From an uncultured Clostridia bacterium (GTDB lineage Bacteria > Bacillota > Clostridia > Christensenellales > UBA1242): a stretch of 10,186 bases of DNA. This document shows, piece after piece, positions 5,740 to 10,186 of the stretch. The notes beneath the pieces were generated by a model. That model ran no database searches. It was not told where the DNA came from and worked only from the letters and a program-made list of their open reading frames with translations. Position 1 is the stretch's first letter, and every line of letters begins with the position of its first letter. The stretch spans positions 1 to 10,186 of the forward strand of contig CALWRL010000020.1 in NCBI GenBank assembly GCA_944383945.1. Direction: 5' to 3'. A program made the position numbers and the translations under genes.

Positions 5740-6357
5740 TTACAAAACTAAAATAATCTTACTTGAAAAGAAATACAATAATAAAGTTTCAATCAAATTA
5801 ATTAATAGCAATAAAATATATGCAATTATAAACTTATCCCATATTTTGCATGTTGTTCCATATTTCTTTTTTTGAATTGCCCTTTTACAAGAATATGCAC
5901 AAAAAATAATCATAACTAAAAGGGATAATAGTTGACATGGAATTATTATCAACATGCAAGTAACTATTCCACCTAAACCATTAATTATAATAATAATAGA
6001 ACAATTAAGACTAATTAAGTATGCTTTGTATGTTATTAAAATCAAATTTACTGGCATTAAATAAACACAAAACGAACAAAAACAAATTATAATTGATAAT
6101 ATAGTTGACGAGAATAATCTAGATAAAAAAAGGTCTTTACTACCAAGTTCTCCAGAAAGAAACTGTGAAATAGAAAAATCATTAAAGTTAATTAAAGAAG
6201 CCCCATTAGCGTATTTTATTGCCGTGAATATTCCTGTTAATAATCCTATTAAACAGAAAATAACTAGAAACAATGTTAGCTTTCTGTTTTCTTTAAAGGC
6301 TTCAATAAATTTGTATTTTATTCCAATCCATTTTCTTGAAACATGAAAATTTTTCAT
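5740..6357 (-). CDS. spoIIM: SpoIIM-like (DUF95) multi-pass membrane protein
   Basis: A 205-residue membrane protein with a basic N-terminal cytoplasmic stretch (residues 7-27) and about five hydrophobic segments (27-48, 82-110, 112-137, 138-158, 175-196). The length and segment order resemble B. subtilis SpoIIM (about 215 residues). The block PVNLILITYKAYLISL, then NGLGG and PCQLL (102-144) lines up by eye with the conserved P-x-L-x-K-G-x-x-x-G, N-x-x-G and P-Q-N-L segment. SpoIIM forms the engulfment complex with SpoIID and SpoIIP. Location between spoIVB and a dacF-like gene supports a sporulation role. The start ATG (6357) has no Shine-Dalgarno, and an in-frame TGA lies 5 codons upstream, so no earlier start exists. 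It may be co-transcribed with spoIVB (39-nt gap). An unrelated small membrane protein remains possible. Confidence 0.6.
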   Translation of the reverse strand: MKNFHVSRKWIGIKYKFIEAFKENRKLTLFLVIFCLIGLLTGIFTAIKYANGASLINFNDFSISQFLSGELGSKDLFLSRLFSSTILSIIICFCSFCVYLMPVNLILITYKAYLISLNCSIIIIINGLGGIVTCMLIIIPCQLLSLLVMIIFCAYSCKRAIQKKKYGTTCKIWDKFIIAYILLLLINLIETLLLYFFSSKIILVL

Positions 6358-6358
6358 G
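6342..6358 (-). repeat. Palindrome covering the start codon of the spoIIM-like gene
   Basis: CATGAAAA (6342-6349) and TTTTCATG (6351-6358) form an 8-bp inverted repeat with a 1-nt centre. In the - strand RNA the AUG (6357-6355) lies in one arm, so it could be sequestered in a short hairpin. Confidence 0.5.
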
Positions 6359-6396
6359 TTGTAATATATTCATTTATTCGACATAAAATTACAAAT

Positions 6397-7623
6397 CTAC
6401 GCAGCGATCATCCAATCTATGTAAACTCCATAACCTTTTGTTGGATCTGAAACAAAAACGTGAGTAACTGCTCCAACAATTTTACCATTTTGAAGTATAG
6501 GGCTTCCACTCATTCCTTGAATTATACCTCCTGTTAAATCAAGAAGTCTTTTATCTGTTACTCTAAAAACAAAACTTTTATCGCTTGAGGAAGGTTGATA
6601 GTTAGTTTTTATTATTTCAATTTCATATTCTTCACTAACACCACTTATGCTACTAATTAAAGTTGCCTTTCCTGGTTTCATTGTCAATCTGCTAGCAACG
6701 TCTGCAGTTTTGTTTGAATCAACTATCTTACTCTTATCGGATATGATACCAAAAACTCCAAAATTTGTGTTTTTTTCAATGGTTCCTTTTTTATTTTTTC
6801 CTTGTAAAAAAACACCCTTAATTTCTCCTGGAACGCCTTTTTCACCTTTGTTTAAACCAACAACATTGCAAGGAAAAATTTTTCCACTTTTTGCAGGAAC
6901 AAAAACACCTGTTTCGTAATCGGTTATTGGATGTCCAAGAGCTCCATATTTTAAAGTGTCGGCTTCAACATAAGTTAATGTTCCAACTCCGGCAGCATCG
7001 TTTTTTACCCATAAGCCAATTTTATATTTGTTGTCAACTTTATCTAACACCGGTTTTAATGATATATTTAACTTTTCATTTTTTCGTAAAATTTCTAGTG
7101 TTAGTTCTTCTCCGTTATAGTTTTTTGAATTTAATATGTTGTACAAATCATTTATTGATGAAGTATTTTTGCCATTAATCGAAGTTATGATATCTCCCTT
7201 TTTTATCTCAGAGTTTTCAACTGTATCAACTGGTCCTTGTTCAGTTAAAATTGAATTGCTTCCAATAACAATTAACCCATCAACATCAATTGAAAAACCA
7301 ATTGGACAACCACCTATGTAAACTTCTTTTTCATCAATAATATTTGCTTCAATTCTTCTTATTGGTATAAACCCAAAAAGTTTAAATATTAATGTTTTAA
7401 AGCTAATTTTTTCTCCGCCAACATTAACTGTTTTTTCCTCGATGTTTGCTGTTATGTTGTTGCCAAACGATTTATCTTTGTTTATTGTTTCAACATCGGA
7501 ATAAGTCATTGGAATTTGGTCTGGTAAATTGTAAATGTTTAAAACTTGCATATTAAAAAATAGCAACAAAAAAGAAAAAGATATTACTCCAAAAAATACA
7601 AAAAAAGCTATTCTTTTTTTCAT
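6397..7623 (-). CDS. spoIVB: SpoIVB serine peptidase (S55), sigma-K checkpoint protease
   Basis: Forespore-secreted serine protease. In B. subtilis it cleaves SpoIVFA to release SpoIVFB and so activates mother-cell sigma-K. It has 408 residues (the Bacillus protein is about 425). An N-terminal membrane anchor/signal spans about 5-24. A PDZ domain lies at about 105-190, including SINGKNTSSINDL. The S55 peptidase domain follows, with the catalytic His in GALGHPI (His231) and the nucleophile in GMSGSP (Ser374). The C-terminal GAVTHVFVSDPTKGYGVYID is highly typical. The stop is TAG at 6399-6397. The start ATG (7623) has a short GAGGT site 3-4 nt upstream. A sigma-G-like promoter stands directly before it, overlapping the end of recN. 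In Bacillus and many Clostridia recN-spoIVB-spo0A is the order; here spo0A does not follow. Confidence 0.96.
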   Translation of the reverse strand: MKKRIAFFVFFGVISFSFLLLFFNMQVLNIYNLPDQIPMTYSDVETINKDKSFGNNITANIEEKTVNVGGEKISFKTLIFKLFGFIPIRRIEANIIDEKEVYIGGCPIGFSIDVDGLIVIGSNSILTEQGPVDTVENSEIKKGDIITSINGKNTSSINDLYNILNSKNYNGEELTLEILRKNEKLNISLKPVLDKVDNKYKIGLWVKNDAAGVGTLTYVEADTLKYGALGHPITDYETGVFVPAKSGKIFPCNVVGLNKGEKGVPGEIKGVFLQGKNKKGTIEKNTNFGVFGIISDKSKIVDSNKTADVASRLTMKPGKATLISSISGVSEEYEIEIIKTNYQPSSSDKSFVFRVTDKRLLDLTGGIIQGMSGSPILQNGKIVGAVTHVFVSDPTKGYGVYIDWMIAA

Positions 7624-7646
7624 TTTACCTCACCCAAAACTTTTAA

Positions 7647-7676
7647 TAGTTTGCGTAAGGATTAAAAATATTATTC
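7647..7676 (-). promoter_or_regulatory. spoIVB: Forespore (sigma-G-like) promoter for spoIVB
   Basis: On the - strand GAATA (7676-7672), 18 nt, CAAACTA (7653-7647). The -35 fits GHATR fully and the -10 fits CATnHTA except at one base, with the canonical 18-nt spacing. It overlaps the recN stop codon and lies 23 nt before the spoIVB ATG. B. subtilis spoIVB is known to be sigma-F/sigma-G controlled. Confidence 0.7.
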
Positions 7677-9371
7677 TAAAGAACTTTTATAGATATAGTT
7701 ATTTTTAATTAATTCGCTTGTTAATTCAAGCTTTTTGCTATCAACACTACCATATGTTAAAATTGAAATTTCTTTTATAATTTCATCTTCAGATAATTGT
7801 TTTATAAAAGTTTGTGTTCTTCCGTCTATTTGGCTTTTAAAAACAAAATAGAAATTATCGCCCATAGCTGCAACTTGTGGCAAATGTGTTATACAAAGTA
7901 TTTGATATTTTTTAGACAATTTAGCTATTTTGTTCGCAACAGAAACTGCAATTTGCCCGCTAATTCCTGAATCAACTTCGTCAAAAATGAGAGTTTGCGA
8001 ACCATTGTTTTGAGCTAAAATATTTTTAAAAATTAGCATAAAACGATTCATTTCACCACCGGAAATGATTTTTGAAAGAGGTTTAAGTTCTTCTCCCATA
8101 TTTGCGCTAAAAAGGAACTCAACATCTTCTAAGCAATTAATTGAATATTGATTGACATCAAAGATTGAATTTGCAAGTTTAATAAAATTAACTTTAAATT
8201 TTGCTTTTTCAATTCCTAGTTCTTTTAAGCCTTCTTCAATATTTTTTTCAAGCTCTAAAGCGTGTTGTTTTCTTATTTTGCTTAAAATGTCAAATTTTGT
8301 TTGAGCATGAGATAACATTTCGTTTTTTTCTTTATGCTTAAGGGCTAAAATTTCTTCTGCATTTTCAAGTTTATCCAGTTCTTGCAATGCTTGAGAACAA
8401 TAATTTTGAACCTCACTAATAGACCCGCCATATTTATGTTTTAGTGAATCTAAAAGTTCTTTTCTTAACATTAAATTGTTAAGATTGTTTTCATCAAAAT
8501 TATACTCATCGAAAATGTTATAAATTTGGCTAGATTGCTAATCTAAATTTAAAAGGGATTCTTCAAATTTTTCCACAATTGCAGAGATGTTGTCGTCATA
8601 TTTTTCAATAACTTTAAGGTTTGAAATGGAATGACGCAAAAGAGACAAACACCCGTTTTCATCAAGTAAAAAACTTTCTGCATTTTTTAGATTTTCCAAA
8701 ATTTTTTCTGAATTAGAAAGTTTAACAAGCTTTTCGTTAACTTGTTCATCTTCACCTTCAATTAGGTTTGCAGATTGAATTTCATTTATTTGATATTTTA
8801 ACAAATCTATTTGTCTTTCTCTATTGCTTTCATTTCCTCCTAATTCGTTTATTTCATTTGTTAATGATTTTATTTTTTCTAATATGATGTTTAATTCATC
8901 AACAACATCTTTTATATCTTCAGATTTATAGCTATCTAAAATTTGAAGATGATTTTTTTGTTTTAATAATGATATGCCTTCATTTTGAAGGTATGAATCA
9001 ACCAGAACCTCACCAAGTTGTTTTAACATTGAGACTGTTATAATTTCACCGTTAACTTTAACATCGCCTTTACCCGAAATAGAATAAGTTCTTGTAATTA
9101 AAACTTCATCAGAAGAATCTATATCAAAATTTTCTAGTATTTTTTTTACGGAATCATTTACATTAGTAAAAAGCGCAGAAACTTTTAAAGTTTCTTCGCC
9201 TGTTCTTATCATTGTTTTATCGGCTTTGTCGCCCAAAACAAAGTTTATTGCATCAAAAATTATGCTTTTACCTGCGCCTGTTTCTCCTAATAAAACATTA
9301 AACCCACTTAAAAAATCAACTTCAAGTGATTTAATTAATGCAAAATTATTTATCTTTAGTTTATTAAGCAT
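7671..9371 (-). pseudogene. recN: recN, DNA repair ATPase, interrupted by one in-frame TAG
   Basis: SMC-like protein that gathers DNA ends at double-strand breaks for RecA-dependent repair. Without the stop it would be 566 codons, the normal RecN length. The first part (9371-8538, 277 residues) has Walker A GETGAGKS (29-36) and the first coiled coil (about 155-275). Codon 278 is TAG (8540-8538). The same frame then continues with 22 codons to ATG at 8471 and 265 further residues, with KYGGS, the signature ISGGEMNRFML (about 436-446), Walker B LIFDEVDSGISG (461-472) and the switch ITHLPQVAAMGD. No frameshift or other damage is visible. ATG 8471 has no ribosome binding site, so restarting is unlikely. 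The gene starts 8 nt after murF with a weak AGGT site. It is a nonsense allele, a recoded codon or a sequence error; I cannot decide from this window. Confidence 0.9.
8538..8540 (-). other. recN: In-frame TAG codon within recN
   Basis: RecN codon 278 reads TAG between LLNLD and QSSQIYNIF, in the coiled-coil arm. Reading frames on both sides are identical and alignable to RecN, so one base change would restore the gene. The only other TAG serving a gene here is the natural stop of spoIVB; the other complete genes end in TAA. Confidence 0.9.
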
Positions 9372-9379
9372 ACAATTTT

Positions 9380-10186
9380 TTACCTATAATTGTCTGGGAG
9401 ATCATTTTCAAACAAGATTACATCTCCTTTTTGTGCAATTTCCTTTAACTTTATTCTACCTTCAATTAAACTTGAAACAAACAAAATGTTTTCTTCTGGG
9501 AAATTTTCAGATATTAACCCTTCTTTAATATACTCCATATTTGTTTTATTAACAACAATAACTATATCTGCAACTGAAGCAATATTTTTTCCGAAATTAA
9601 TATTTTCTTCTTTTTCCATTTGACCAAGTTCGACAAGCCCTGGAGTTATAACAATTTTTCTATTATTTTTAAATAGTGTTAAAACATCAAGTGTACACAC
9701 GGAGCTTTCAACATTTGAGTTGTAGGAATCATCTATTATAGTTATTCCATTTTCCTTTTTAATTTCTAATCGATGGTTTATTGGTTGCAACTTTGATATT
9801 CCAACCCTTATTTGTTCCATGCTTAAACCTAAATTATAAGCTAGTGCAGAAGACATGAGAATGTTTTCCAAATTGTGTTTCCCAACAAGTTTGGTTGTGC
9901 ATTCTATTTCCTGATTATTAATTGATAAAATAAAGCTAATTCCTTTATTTGAAATTTTAATGTTTTTTGCTGTTGCATAGGCATTTTCATCGGATATACT
10001 TGTAAGTATTTTATTAATTTCACATTTTTCATAAAGCTTAAAACTGCCTTTATTATCCCCATTAAAAACGGCAATGCTATCTTCTTTTGGAAGAGAATTT
10101 ACAAGCTCATATTTGGTTTTTGCAATGTTTTCAAGCGTTCCAAATGTTGCTAAATGTTGATTTCCAACAGATGTTATAATTCCATA
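9380..10186 (-). CDS. murF: UDP-N-acetylmuramoyl-tripeptide--D-alanyl-D-alanine ligase (MurF), N-terminal part outside the window
   Basis: Cytoplasmic ATP-dependent Mur ligase that adds D-Ala-D-Ala to the UDP-MurNAc-tripeptide. The frame is open to the window edge; 268 residues of an expected ~450 are present, lacking the N-terminal domain and the P-loop. Visible are the central-domain segment YGIITSVGNQHLATFGTLEN (first residues from 10186), then KYELVNSLP, the linker GKHNLENILMSSALAYNLGL, and the C-terminal domain with HRLEIKK and the MurF hallmark IIDDSYNSN, followed by KIVITPGLVELG. The stop is TAA at 9382-9380, 8 nt before recN, so the two are surely co-transcribed. An internal Met at 9871 is not the start; the family alignment continues well upstream of it. 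Confidence 0.93.
   Translation of the reverse strand, partial: YGIITSVGNQHLATFGTLENIAKTKYELVNSLPKEDSIAVFNGDNKGSFKLYEKCEINKILTSISDENAYATAKNIKISNKGISFILSINNQEIECTTKLVGKHNLENILMSSALAYNLGLSMEQIRVGISKLQPINHRLEIKKENGITIIDDSYNSNVESSVCTLDVLTLFKNNRKIVITPGLVELGQMEKEENINFGKNIASVADIVIVVNKTNMEYIKEGLISENFPEENILFVSSLIEGRIKLKEIAQKGDVILFENDLPDNYR

Noticed and set aside
5716..5745. Housekeeping promoter TTGTAA, 18 nt, TATAAC before the dacF-like gene
   Set aside because: The -35 is weak (4 of 6), and the overlapping GAATA/CAAACTA pair is a better match and fits the sporulation context.
8403..8471. Independent small gene starting at ATG 8471 (C-terminal RecN half)
   Set aside because: There is no ribosome binding site, and the frame upstream up to the TAG still aligns with RecN, so this is the distal part of a broken recN.
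7671..9371. Genome-wide reassignment of TAG to a sense codon, suggested by recN
   Set aside because: spoIVB ends at TAG exactly at its normal length, and no other gene in the window carries an in-frame TAG. One codon is not enough evidence.
1..10186. Mobile element, CRISPR array or prophage
   Set aside because: No transposase, integrase, terminal repeats or spaced direct repeats were seen; base composition looks even across the window.

Overview
This is an AT-rich chromosomal segment from a low-GC, endospore-forming Firmicute, most likely a Clostridia lineage. The evidence is the sporulation genes (spoIVB, a spoIIM-like gene and a dacF-like carboxypeptidase), AGGAG-type ribosome binding sites, TAA-dominated stop codons and TTGACA-type housekeeping promoters. 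I see no phage, insertion sequence, CRISPR array or rRNA.

Left part (1-2650, + strand): the 3' part of serS, then an uncharacterised 339-residue protein that begins with TTG right after the serS stop, then a YjbQ/UPF0047 gene. The three read as one operon ending in a terminator hairpin at 2619-2647. That hairpin also suits the convergent transcript from the right, rplI followed by tRNA-Leu(CAG), on the - strand. The 339-residue protein has the layout of a nucleotidyltransferase of the OAS/CD-NTase kind, but with altered metal-binding positions.

Middle (3200-4510): rplI (-) and a gene with two DUF1540-like Cys4 modules (+) diverge from a 119-bp region. A 178-bp spacer with a strong 14-bp hairpin follows. 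Then comes a monocistronic, divergent guanylate-kinase-like gene (-) with its own promoter and terminator.

Right part (4475-10186, - strand): one long same-strand cluster, in transcription order murF (5' end outside the window), recN, spoIVB, spoIIM-like and dacF-like, ending in a clear terminator at 4475-4506. Two promoters resembling the forespore sigma-G class (GAATA, 17-18 nt, CAAACTA) lie 23-24 nt before the spoIVB and dacF-like starts. This suggests a vegetative murF-recN transcript whose distal half is switched on in the forespore. recN is broken by a single in-frame TAG although both halves and all ATPase motifs look intact. spo0A, which follows spoIVB in Bacillus and many Clostridia, is not there; the spoIIM-like gene occupies its place.

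The observations most worth a second look are the NTase-like protein with its altered triad, the recN amber codon, the matched forespore-type promoters, and the spoIIM-like gene whose start codon has no Shine-Dalgarno and lies in a palindrome.
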